A stretch of DNA of 54,867 nucleotides. Origin: Sulfuritalea sp. (GTDB taxonomy: Bacteria > Pseudomonadota > Gammaproteobacteria > Burkholderiales > Rhodocyclaceae). The stretch is from positions 1 through 54,867 of the forward strand of contig JAIPCF010000010.1 of assembly GCA_021738385.1 (NCBI GenBank). Reading direction: 5' to 3'. The stretch's first letter is position 1; every line of letters starts with the position of its first letter. Made by a program: the position numbers and the translations under genes. Under the pieces are notes generated by a model, which did not search any database, was not told where the DNA came from, and worked only from the letters and a program-made list of their open reading frames with translations. Positions 19,363 through 26,589 of this stretch are shown one piece after another.

Positions 19363-19959
19363 TTACGCTTTGCCTGCGCTGAGCATGCGCTCGACGTAGC
19401 GGGCGATCAAGTCGATTTCGAGATTGACCTGTGCGCCTGGATGCAGATGTTTCAGGGTGGTCACCTCGATGGTGTGCGGGATCAGATTGATCGAGAAGCG
19501 TCGTCCCTTGACGCTGTTGGTCGTTAGCGAGACGCCGTCGACAACGATCGAACCCTTGCGGGCAATGTATTTCGCCAAAGACTTCGGTGCCTTGATCACC
19601 AGCTCATGGGATTCGCCGATCGGCTCGAACTTCTCCACTTCGCCGACACCATCGACATGCCCCGACACCAGATGTCCGCCGATGAAGTCGGACAGGCGCA
19701 TGGCTTTTTCCAGATTGACTTCGCCGCCCAGCGCGTCGAGACCGACGGTGCAGTCCAGCGTTTCGCGAGAGACATCCACCTGGTAGCTGTCTTTCATCTT
19801 TTTGATGACTGTCAGGCAAACACCACCGTGGGCGATTGAATCCCCCAGCGCAACATTTGCGAGCTTGAGACCGGGTGCCTTGACGGTAAGTCGCAAACCT
19901 TTTTCAAGAGGCTGGACGCGGCTGATTTTTCCGATGGCGGTGATGATCCCGGTAAACAT
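19363..19959 (-). CDS. ribE: Riboflavin synthase alpha chain
   Basis: Last step of riboflavin synthesis, a dismutation of two lumazines. The 198-residue protein starts MFTGIITAIGKI and has the two lumazine-binding repeats (ALGDSIAHGGVCLTV...VSRETL and LVSGHVDGVGEVE...GSIVVDGVSLTTNSV). It begins 15 bases after the dsbD stop, so there is no room for an FMN riboswitch; ribE, ribBA, ribH, nusB, thiL and pgpA follow in one direction. The gene is named ribC in some species. Confidence 0.95.
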   Translation of the reverse strand: MFTGIITAIGKISRVQPLEKGLRLTVKAPGLKLANVALGDSIAHGGVCLTVIKKMKDSYQVDVSRETLDCTVGLDALGGEVNLEKAMRLSDFIGGHLVSGHVDGVGEVEKFEPIGESHELVIKAPKSLAKYIARKGSIVVDGVSLTTNSVKGRRFSINLIPHTIEVTTLKHLHPGAQVNLEIDLIARYVERMLSAGKA

Positions 19960-19973
19960 GGTGGCTCCTGTGC

Positions 19974-21770
19974 TTAGCGCAAGACGCGCTCTAGAGTAGG
20001 CAAAAAAACATCCGCGGACTGAAAACCGACGACGCGCAGATCGTTCTGCTGCTCTCCCCGAGCATTCCAGAAAATGATGCCCGGTGGGCCGAACAGGCCA
20101 AAACGTTTGAGCAATGCGATATCGGCTTCGTTATTTGCGGTGACATCGGCTTGCAGCAGCACGAACTGTTTCATTCGCGCGGCTACTTTTGAATCGGCAA
20201 AGGTGAAGCGCTCCATTTCCTTACAGCTCACACACCAGTCGGCATAGAAATCCAGCATCACCGGTTTGCCCGCCGCCTTTGCCGCGACAAGGCGCGCGTC
20301 GAGCTGTGCGACCGAGCCGACTCTTTCCCATGCCGTCTCATGTGCTTCGGCGGCTTGGCCACCGCGCAGGAAGCCGAGCGGCTGCAGTGGATCCTTGGCC
20401 CCGCCCAGTACGCCCATCAGCATTGCGGCGCCGATCAGCAGGAGCACTACGCCAAGCCCCTTGCCCAAACGCTGCCAGCCATGCGCGTGAGGCGGCAGGG
20501 GGTCGAGTGCATGCAAGTAAATGGCCGGGATCACCAGCAACATCGACCACCCGAGCATTTGCAGCCACAGCGGGATAACCGGCGACACCAGCCACAGCGC
20601 GGTGGCGAGCATCAGCACGCCAAAAAACTTGTTGACGCCTTCCATCCACGGCCCGGACTTGGGCAGTAGCGAACGAGAAAACGCACCCACCAGCAACAGC
20701 GGCACGCCCATGCCCAGGCTCATGATGAACAGCGCCATGCCACCAAGCGCGGCATTGCCGGTTTGTGCGATGTACAGCAATGCACCGGCCAGCGGTGCAG
20801 CGACGCAAGGGCCTACGATCAGCGCCGAGAGCGCGCCCATCAATGCAATCGCGGGCAGCGAACCGCCCTGGCGATTGGCGGTGTCCGATACACGGCTCTG
20901 TAATGCAGCAGGCAACTGCAACTCGTAGAAACCGAACATCGAAAGCGACAGCACAACGAAGACCATCGCGAATGCACCCAGTACCCAGACATTCTGCAAG
21001 GCGGCGGACAACAATGTTCCCGAAAGCCCTGCGGCGACTCCTATCACCGCGTAGGTGGCGGCCATGCCCAGCACATAAGCCAGCGACAGCACGAAAGCGC
21101 GCACATGACTAACCGCATGTCCATGATTGACGATGATGCCGGACAGGATCGGAATCATCGGAAACATGCAGGGTGTGAGTGAAAGCAGCAGGCCGAAGCC
21201 GAAGAAACTGAGCATTACCCATGCTGTGCTGCTGCCTTTGAACAAACCGGCGATGCGTGAGCTTTCATCAGTTGGCGCTGGCTCGCTGGCGGTCTGAAAA
21301 CTCGGCGCTGGCGACACGGCGGCAGGAATGGACGTCGAAGCAGAACCTGCTGTTGCCGCGCCAGTGGAAGCGAGCAGAACGACTTTTTCCTGCTGGTTGA
21401 TCGGCGGATAGCAGATTCCACCATCCCAGCAGCCTTGCGAGATGGTTTTAAGCAACACCGTACCGGTGGCTTCGACCGGCAGCAAAATTTTGACTTCCTT
21501 GCGGTAGACCTCGACCTTGCCGAACAACTCGTCGTCCTTCATCTTGCCAGGCGGAAACTTGGGTGCGCCGAGTTTTCTGCCTTCAAGCGAAAACTTGAAT
21601 TTGTCGCGGTACATGTAATAGCCGTCGGCAATCTGCCAGCGGGCTTCGATGGTATTGGCATCCACCGCGCGCGCCGAAAGGCGGAAAGCCTGCTCTGGTG
21701 CCATAGGCTCCTCGGCCCGCGCCAGACTGACAAAGGCGAGCAACAGCAGGAACAAGTAGCGAATCAGCAT
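19974..21770 (-). CDS. dsbD: Thiol:disulfide interchange protein DsbD
   Basis: Carries electrons from cytoplasmic thioredoxin across the inner membrane to periplasmic DsbC/DsbE-type partners. From MLIRYLFLLLLAFVSLARAEE (signal peptide) the protein has 598 residues. It has an N-terminal periplasmic domain with CWDGGICYPP, a central 8-helix domain with cysteines in LTPCMFPM and VGPCVAAPLAG, and a C-terminal thioredoxin domain with DFYADWCVSCKEMERFTF. All three redox cysteine pairs are present. The linker between domains ([21 protein letters not shown]) is coded partly by a dispersed repeat. The start overlaps the cutA end. Confidence 0.95.
   Translation of the reverse strand: MLIRYLFLLLLAFVSLARAEEPMAPEQAFRLSARAVDANTIEARWQIADGYYMYRDKFKFSLEGRKLGAPKFPPGKMKDDELFGKVEVYRKEVKILLPVEATGTVLLKTISQGCWDGGICYPPINQQEKVVLLASTGAATAGSASTSIPAAVSPAPSFQTASEPAPTDESSRIAGLFKGSSTAWVMLSFFGFGLLLSLTPCMFPMIPILSGIIVNHGHAVSHVRAFVLSLAYVLGMAATYAVIGVAAGLSGTLLSAALQNVWVLGAFAMVFVVLSLSMFGFYELQLPAALQSRVSDTANRQGGSLPAIALMGALSALIVGPCVAAPLAGALLYIAQTGNAALGGMALFIMSLGMGVPLLLVGAFSRSLLPKSGPWMEGVNKFFGVLMLATALWLVSPVIPLWLQMLGWSMLLVIPAIYLHALDPLPPHAHGWQRLGKGLGVVLLLIGAAMLMGVLGGAKDPLQPLGFLRGGQAAEAHETAWERVGSVAQLDARLVAAKAAGKPVMLDFYADWCVSCKEMERFTFADSKVAARMKQFVLLQADVTANNEADIALLKRFGLFGPPGIIFWNARGEQQNDLRVVGFQSADVFLPTLERVLR
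21297..21324. repeat. Dispersed short repeat, copy in dsbD
   Basis: Begins AAAACTCGGCGCTGG and continues CGACACGGCGGCA. It encodes part of the dsbD interdomain linker (AAVSPAPSF), a position tolerant of inserted sequence. Confidence 0.65.
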
Positions 21771-22132
21771 GAAATGGACTTCCCGTCGATGGTTGCGGCC
21801 TGGGTCTCTGCACTCACCCATGCCAGATACTCGGGAAGGCCGTATGCAACTGGGACCGCGATGATCTCTGGAAGTTCATACGGATGGCGAGCGCGGATCG
21901 CGGCTTCCAGTGCGGGATAAGCGGCCGCGGTGGACTTGATCAGCAAGGGTACTTCCTCGGCATTTTCGATTTCACCCTGCCAGCGATATACCGACTGACA
22001 AGGGGCCAGAATATTTACGCACGCAGCCAACTGATCGTTTACCAGCGAAGTTGCCAACGCTTGTGCAGCCGCTTCGTTGGGCAGGCTCGTCAGGATGAGC
22101 AAGGTTTGGCTGCGGGTTTGAGATACTTCCAT
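21764..22132 (-). CDS. cutA: Divalent-cation tolerance protein CutA
   Basis: Small trimeric PII-like-fold protein of the CutA1 family, associated with metal tolerance though its molecular role is unsettled. 122 residues with LILTSLPNEAAAQALATSLVNDQLAACVNILAPCQSVYRWQGEIENAEEVPLLIKS and RHPYELPEIIAVPV. It opens the leftward cutA-dsbD-rib series and overlaps dsbD by seven bases; cutA-dsbD linkage is common. Confidence 0.94.
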   Translation of the reverse strand: MEVSQTRSQTLLILTSLPNEAAAQALATSLVNDQLAACVNILAPCQSVYRWQGEIENAEEVPLLIKSTAAAYPALEAAIRARHPYELPEIIAVPVAYGLPEYLAWVSAETQAATIDGKSISC

Positions 22133-22221
22133 CGGCCTATTCTACCTTCGGCGAAGGCCAGGTTTGGGTTAGCCTGCCGCATCCGGGAGGCCTGAGCCTG
22201 TCTGGAATCAGGAGCTTGGCT

Positions 22222-24015
22222 TTGAGCAAATTGTTGACGGGATTGATGGATGCTGAGCGCAAGCGCCGCGCGCTTGCAGCGACTGCTGCGGAGGCCTCGG
22301 TAAATCAAACTGATGCCGAGCGGGCCGCCGAGGCGAGCGCGTTTGCGAGAGCCGCCGGGGATGAGCGCGCGCGCGCTGCAGCTGAATCAAAGCAGGCTGC
22401 GGCTGCCGAGCAGATAGCGGCCGCACAACGCAGGCAGCAGGCCGAGCAGTTTGCTACGGAGCAAGCGTTGAGTCGCGCAGCAGCGGAATCGGCGGCAACA
22501 GAAGCGGCTGAGCAGCAAGCGCGGGCCGAACGTATGGCTGAACAAGTCCTGCGAAAACGTATCGAGGCCGAACAGCGGGCTCTGATGGAGGCGCAGCGCA
22601 AAGAGAACGCCGCCGCCGAACTGGCTAACGCCGCAGCGGCACGAGCAAAAAAGCAGGATGAGCTGAATCGTCTTGCTCGCGAACGGAGTGAATCGGAGCG
22701 TCGGGCTGCGGACCTGGCCACGGAGAAACTTCGTACCGAACAGATCGCCGAAGCGGCCGCTTTGGCTTGTCTGGCGGCAGAAAAAGAAGCCGCACGCGAA
22801 GCGCTTCGCCGCGCCCAGCGGGAGGCCGAGGCCGGGAGAGCGGAAGCTTTGCGGATCGAGGCCGAGCAGGAGGCGCAAGCGGCGCTAAAAGAGCATTCAG
22901 ACGCCGAGTCACTGGCCAGCCGCGCGGCAGCAGAGGCCCGAGCCGAGCGGTTGGCGGAAACCGAATTGCAAAAGCGCGTTGAAGCAGAGAGGCGTTCTCT
23001 TGAAAAGTCTCTGGCAAATGAAGTCGCCGCAGCTGAACGTGCCAGCGCTGTCCAGGCTCGCGTCGAACAGGAGCAGGAGCTGGCGCGACTTGCGGCGCAG
23101 CGAGCCGAGATCGACCGAAATGCAGCCGAAGCGGCCGGCCGGCAGCTGCGAGCCGAACAGGAAGCAGAAACCGCCGCTTTGGCGCGACTGGAAACTGAAA
23201 AGCGGGCAGCGCAGGAAGCCCGGAGGCGCTCTGATCAGGAAGCCGAAGCCGCTCGTGCGTCAGCGGCGCGCCAAGCGGCGGAGCAAGCTGTCAGCAAGGC
23301 GCAGGCAGAGCGTCTTGCCGCTGAAGCTGAGGCTGCGACAGCTCAGCGCCTGACCGTCGAGCGGCAGGCCGAGTCTGAGATGCGGGCAGCAGCCGAATTG
23401 GAGCGTCGCGCCCTGGCGGAAGCCCAGCGTAAGGAGCGTGCCGCCACCGAACTGGCAAATGTGGCGACCGTCCGCGCCACCAGGGAAGCAGAGCTTGCGC
23501 AACTTGCCGCGAAGCGCGCCGAGGCCGATCGGAATGCCGCCGAAGTGGCCAGCCGCCAGTTAATCGCCGAGCAAAAGGCGGAGGCAGCAGCGTTAGAAAG
23601 AATCGAAGCTGAAAAGCGGGCAGTGCTGCAAGCCCGGCAACGCACGGATCGGGAAGCTGAAGCGGCTCGCGCTGCAGCCGCGCGCCAAGCCGCAGAACAC
23701 GCCGCAATTGCCGCCAAAAACGAACGCACGGCCGTGGAAGAGGGAATTGCCACGCCAATCCCGCAACCGGTTAGTACAAAAAATGAAGAAAATAAGCGTG
23801 GGCTGAACGGAGTCAGGCCGAAGGATCTACCCTTTCGGCGCCTGCTCGCCGCAACCGCTATAGCCTTGGCCACAGGCTTGGGTGCCGGTTTCTGGCTATC
23901 GAAACCACCTACCCTGCGGCCGTGGTCGGAACAGCATGACAGCTTGAAACTGCGTCTTGACCTGACGCTGAAGAACCCGCCTGCGGATGAACAGCGAGTC
24001 ATTCCCCGGGATTGA
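22222..24015 (+). CDS. Alanine-rich coiled-coil protein with C-terminal membrane anchor
   Basis: Unrecognised ~597-residue protein. Residues ~15-520 are an almost uninterrupted Ala/Glu/Arg/Gln-rich coiled coil without proline, containing three diverged copies of a ~139-residue unit. Equivalent blocks are RRAADLATEKLRTEQIAEAA, RNAAEAAGRQLRAEQEAETA and RNAAEVASRQLIAEQKAEAA. A single transmembrane helix (LLAATAIALATGLGAGFWL, ~540-560) is followed by ~34 residues. There is no N-terminal signal, so the rod should be cytoplasmic with the tail in the periplasm. Composition recalls TolA, with the anchor at the opposite end. TTG 22222 is preferred because GGAG (22211-22214) lies seven bases before it; TTG 22216 would be too close. 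It precedes the TolC-like gene by ~250 bases. Confidence 0.75.
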   Translation: MSKLLTGLMDAERKRRALAATAAEASVNQTDAERAAEASAFARAAGDERARAAAESKQAAAAEQIAAAQRRQQAEQFATEQALSRAAAESAATEAAEQQARAERMAEQVLRKRIEAEQRALMEAQRKENAAAELANAAAARAKKQDELNRLARERSESERRAADLATEKLRTEQIAEAAALACLAAEKEAAREALRRAQREAEAGRAEALRIEAEQEAQAALKEHSDAESLASRAAAEARAERLAETELQKRVEAERRSLEKSLANEVAAAERASAVQARVEQEQELARLAAQRAEIDRNAAEAAGRQLRAEQEAETAALARLETEKRAAQEARRRSDQEAEAARASAARQAAEQAVSKAQAERLAAEAEAATAQRLTVERQAESEMRAAAELERRALAEAQRKERAATELANVATVRATREAELAQLAAKRAEADRNAAEVASRQLIAEQKAEAAALERIEAEKRAVLQARQRTDREAEAARAAAARQAAEHAAIAAKNERTAVEEGIATPIPQPVSTKNEENKRGLNGVRPKDLPFRRLLAATAIALATGLGAGFWLSKPPTLRPWSEQHDSLKLRLDLTLKNPPADEQRVIPRD

Positions 24016-24262
24016 GGATGTAGATCAAAACTGATCCAGGACGTAGTCTGGCAAATCCGGTCGGAGCTTCAGCTGGTGAAGTCGAACTGCGGGTGAATGG
24101 CGGATGCTTCCCGGTGGTCGAGGGGCAAGTCGCGGGATTCGGGCACGGCCACGCATAGGCAGTCTGTGCGGGACATTCTGGCCTTCATGGACTGTGCATT
24201 TTCTGGACGAATGGACGCTTGTACGCTATCCTTCAACGCCCTCCAGGAAGCGCGGATGATCG
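24016..24262 (+). other. 247-base gap before the TolC-like gene
   Basis: Nothing convincing is visible: no strong hairpin with U-tract, no RNA gene and no conserved short ORF. AGGAAG at 24245-24250 may be the ribosome-binding site of the next gene, though its spacing is long. Confidence 0.4.
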
Positions 24263-25660
24263 ATGGGCAAATGTTTCCTTTTCTTCCGTTTTGCGTTGCT
24301 CAGCATGGCCTTGGCGCCGGGTTTCAGCATGGCGCAGGTGGCCGAAACGCTGACTGAGCTGCAAGCTCTGGCGCTGCAACGCGACCCCGACTATCGAGTG
24401 GCGGAATTCTCGCGTGAGGCACTGTTGGAGCAGTACAACCAGAATGTCGGCGCACTTATGCCGACGTTCAACTTGGAGGCGTCCACCACCGGAACCAAGA
24501 CCATGCCCAGGGGCCCGAGCGCGACCGGCGGTCAGACGAACACCTCATTCAATACCAAGCGCTGGGAACTGAGCCTGACTCAGCCGATCTTTCGCGCCGA
24601 ACTGTTCGTCAATCGCATCCAGGCCGACGTGCGCCTGCAGCAGGCTGATGCGGAACTTGCTGCGGCACGGCAGGATTTAATCGTGAGGCTCGCTGAGCGC
24701 TATTTTTCGGCACTGCGCGCAGCCGATGATCTCGGTCTGGCACAAGCCGAGGCCGAGGCGCTCAAAAAGCAGCTCGAACTGGCCAAGGATCAGCTTGAGT
24801 TCGGCCTTGTAGCGATTACCGACGTAAACGAAGCACAGGCTGCGTTTGATACGGCGCTGGCGCGTATTCTCGATGCGGAAAGTACGCTTTCGAGCGCACG
24901 AGACCAACTGGCGGCAATTTCCGGGGTGTATCCGGAGGGCTTGGCGCCACTTGGCGAAAAACTTCCATTGATAGTGCCCGCTCCTTCCGACATTGCACTC
25001 TGGTCTCAGGCGGCACTGGATCAGAACCACAAGCTGCGTGCCGCCAATCTTAATGTTGAGGCAGCGCGTCAAGAGATTCGCAAAGCTGAGGCAGGGCACT
25101 TGCCATCGCTCGATCTGGTTTTCAAGGCGAACAGCGAAGCTGCAAATGGTGGTATCGGTGGGGCCTCGGATTATGGCAACGAGAGCGTGGCGCTGCAGCT
25201 TACGATCCCTCTGTTCCGTGGGGGGCAAATCCTCTCACGCACACGCGAAACCGTGGCGCAGCATGCTCAAGCGATCGAGCGGGCCATAAAGGAGAGACGC
25301 ACCGTAGAACGGGAGGCGCGGGAAGCCTACGTCGGTGTTTCAACCAACATTATGAAGGTGCGTGCGCAGGAGCGCGCGGTGCATTCGCATGAATCAGCGG
25401 TGGAGGCTGTGAAGGAGAGCTACCAGCTACGGCATCGTACTGCGATAGATGTTTTGACCGCACAAAACAAACTCTATCTGGCAAAACGGGATCTTTCGGC
25501 GGCTCGCTATGAGTACGTACTCAATGTTCTGAGGTTGAAGCGCGCGGCGGGCAGCTTGCAGGATGCAGACTCGAACCACGTTAACGGATGGCTCGACTTG
25601 AGCAAGCGAGTGGGGTTCAGCCCCAATGGCTCAACCCGCGCACATTTGTCGGGCAGGTAA
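24263..25660 (+). CDS. TolC-family outer-membrane efflux/secretion channel
   Basis: Outer-membrane exit duct of a type I secretion or efflux system. The 465-residue protein starts MGKCFLFFRFALLSMALAPGFSMAQ (signal peptide) and has the two outer-membrane-efflux repeats: LQALALQRDPDYRVAEF with YNQNVGALMPTFNLEAS, and NHKLRAANLNVEAARQEIRKAEAGHLPSLDLV with SVALQLTIPLFRGGQILSR. The ending YQLRHRTAIDVLTAQNKLYLAKRDLSAARYEYVLNVLRLKRAAGSL is typical of TolC proteins serving type I secretion. It is convergent with the peptide/ABC/HlyD cluster, which lacks its own outer-membrane component, so it is the obvious partner. Confidence 0.93.
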   Translation: MGKCFLFFRFALLSMALAPGFSMAQVAETLTELQALALQRDPDYRVAEFSREALLEQYNQNVGALMPTFNLEASTTGTKTMPRGPSATGGQTNTSFNTKRWELSLTQPIFRAELFVNRIQADVRLQQADAELAAARQDLIVRLAERYFSALRAADDLGLAQAEAEALKKQLELAKDQLEFGLVAITDVNEAQAAFDTALARILDAESTLSSARDQLAAISGVYPEGLAPLGEKLPLIVPAPSDIALWSQAALDQNHKLRAANLNVEAARQEIRKAEAGHLPSLDLVFKANSEAANGGIGGASDYGNESVALQLTIPLFRGGQILSRTRETVAQHAQAIERAIKERRTVEREAREAYVGVSTNIMKVRAQERAVHSHESAVEAVKESYQLRHRTAIDVLTAQNKLYLAKRDLSAARYEYVLNVLRLKRAAGSLQDADSNHVNGWLDLSKRVGFSPNGSTRAHLSGR

Positions 25661-25749
25661 GCTGAAGTTGATTCCATGCGCATTTAAGAAGCGGCGACTC
25701 GATCAAGGTTTTGAGTTAGACCGGTAGTCATCCAGGGTTAAGCAGGGTT

Positions 25750-25780
25750 AAAAAAAGGGCATCCATCCGGATGCCCTTTT
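25750..25780. terminator. Bidirectional rho-independent terminator
   Basis: Perfect arms GGGCATCC (25757-25764) and GGATGCCC (25769-25776) with a 4-base loop, TTTT on the right and seven As (25750-25756) on the left. It stops both the rightward tolC transcript and the leftward peptide transcript. Confidence 0.92.
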
Positions 25781-25802
25781 GCCGCATCAAGCGCGGGGGC
25801 GA

Positions 25803-26042
25803 TCAGACGAAACGCCAGCCAACCCGTACCCGGCGGAAAGCATAGACTGGTACACGGCGACGTGCTCTGCCGCGCGGCCGCTTACCATAGCTGGGAGGGC
25901 GCCGGCGCTGTGCGCGCCGCTTCGGGCGACGACGGAAAAATCCGCCAAAAACGTTGTCCTGTCCTTCGTCATCCAGTGATTTGGCGCGCGACGGCAGGTC
26001 ACTGATTTCGATAACTGTATCTTGCAGTTTTAGCTCAGACAT
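25803..26042 (-). CDS. Double-glycine-leader Arg/Pro-rich peptide precursor 1
   Basis: A 79-residue precursor that I read as a secreted cationic peptide. The leader (1-34) starts MSELKLQDTVIEISDLPSRA, is acidic (8 D/E against 3 K/R) and ends DNVFGG, a C39-peptidase-type double-glycine site with Leu at -12 and Val at -4; -7 is Gln instead of the usual hydrophobic residue. The predicted mature part (35-79) has 45 residues: 18 Arg, 2 Lys, 5 Pro, no Asp or Glu. Blocks include FFRRRPKRRAQRRRPPSYG and RRVRVGWRFV, resembling proline/arginine-rich antimicrobial peptides. AAGGAG lies nine bases before the ATG. It is last in the cluster, beside exporters with an active C39 domain. No homologue is recognised; a nucleic-acid-binding protein is the main alternative. 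Confidence 0.72.
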   Translation of the reverse strand: MSELKLQDTVIEISDLPSRAKSLDDEGQDNVFGGFFRRRPKRRAQRRRPPSYGKRPRGRARRRVPVYAFRRVRVGWRFV

Positions 26043-26094
26043 AATTTCACTCTCCTTTCGTCATGAAAAACACTAGCCCGCAGAACGGACTCCT

Positions 26095-26157
26095 TTAAAG
26101 CAAAAAGGAAACGAGCCTCGCGGTTTCGTTTCCTTTCACTAAATACAACATAAGCAT
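26095..26157 (-). CDS. Possible 20-codon leader ORF overlapping a hairpin
   Basis: Between the two peptide genes, GGAGG precedes ATG codons at 26157 and 26151 that open a frame of 20 (or 18) residues, MLMLYLVKGNETARLVSFLL. Most of it lies across the hairpin at 26104-26136, the layout of a leader peptide in an attenuator. Evidence is only the start signal and position; it may be untranslated. Confidence 0.3.
   Translation of the reverse strand: MLMLYLVKGNETARLVSFLL
26102..26136 (-). terminator. Hairpin with U-tract between the two peptide genes
   Basis: Perfect 11-bp arms AAAGGAAACGA (26104-26114) and TCGTTTCCTTT (26126-26136) around an 11-base loop. On the minus strand the hairpin runs into TTTTTG. 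It could end part of the transcript after peptide 2, attenuate peptide 1 or protect the upstream mRNA. Confidence 0.65.
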
Positions 26158-26168
26158 CCTCCGGCCCC

Positions 26169-26450
26169 TTAAAACCTGAATGCGTGCCAGAAGGAACGGA
26201 AAATCCGGTGCCTTGCTGCAAACGCATGCTGCCAGGCGGCGCGCTTGCGCCAACGAACGAACGACGCTATCAGACCAACTACAGCAGTGCGCACGGCCAT
26301 GCGCAGGGTGCCAACACAACGCCAAACACTCCGCCACCAACTGCCCCCACCGAGCACGGCAGCCAACTCAGCGCGATTCAACGGACGCTCCCGTTTCGGA
26401 AGCGTACCGATCACGATGACATGTGCAGGATTTAGTGAAGTGGCGGTCAT
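26169..26450 (-). CDS. Double-glycine-leader Trp/Arg-rich peptide precursor 2
   Basis: A 93-residue precursor. The leader contains LNRAELAAVLGG (24-35), an exact match to the classical double-glycine consensus: Leu -12, Glu -8, Leu -7, Val -4, Gly -2, Gly -1. Cleavage after Gly35 gives a 58-residue peptide starting GSWWRSVWRC. It has about 11 Arg, 1 Lys, 3 His, 6 Trp and no acidic residues. The pattern is amphipathic, with a hydrophobic centre (VGLIASFV) and aromatic/basic end (RSFWHAFRF), as in membrane-active peptides. One Cys is present, so no internal disulfide. No good Shine-Dalgarno is visible before ATG 26450. It lies 139 bases after the peptidase-ABC gene with a possible own promoter. 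Function as a bacteriocin-like peptide is inferred. Confidence 0.75.
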   Translation of the reverse strand: MTATSLNPAHVIVIGTLPKRERPLNRAELAAVLGGGSWWRSVWRCVGTLRMAVRTAVVGLIASFVRWRKRAAWQHAFAARHRIFRSFWHAFRF

Positions 26451-26486
26451 TGGAGCAAAGTAGCCGTTCGGTTGCAGGATGGTTCA

Positions 26487-26515
26487 AGCTTAATTTAGTG
26501 CACCTGCCCGGTCAA
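26487..26515 (-). promoter_or_regulatory. Candidate sigma-70 promoter before peptide 2
   Basis: On the minus strand TTGACC (26510-26515) and TAAGCT (26487-26492) are 17 bases apart, 37 bases before the ATG. Inverted copies of an AGTGCAC motif (TTTAGTGCAC at 26494-26503 and GTGCACTAATT at 26545-26555) flank the -35 side and could be a regulator site. Confidence 0.4.
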
Positions 26516-26589
26516 GCTGAATACCAAAAATAATGAGGCAATCTGTGCACTAATTCACGGTTGCAAGAATATTTCATTCTTAAGAGCGT

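Noticed and set aside
19960-19973. Looked for an FMN riboswitch before ribE
   Set aside because: Only 14 bases separate dsbD and ribE; no conserved RFN element fits.
22690-23700. Possible DNA repeat array in the coiled-coil gene
   Set aside because: The ~417-base periodicity is diverged protein repeats, with no spacer-repeat pattern; not CRISPR or a tandem DNA array.
26180-26463. Rightward open frames opposite peptide 2
   Set aside because: They have no leader, domain or good start signal and are opposite a frame with a perfect double-glycine leader in a leftward cluster.
25661-26589. Looked for an immunity gene beside the two peptides
   Set aside because: No small multi-helix membrane protein is encoded between tolC and the peptidase exporter; immunity, if needed, must come from the exporters or from elsewhere.
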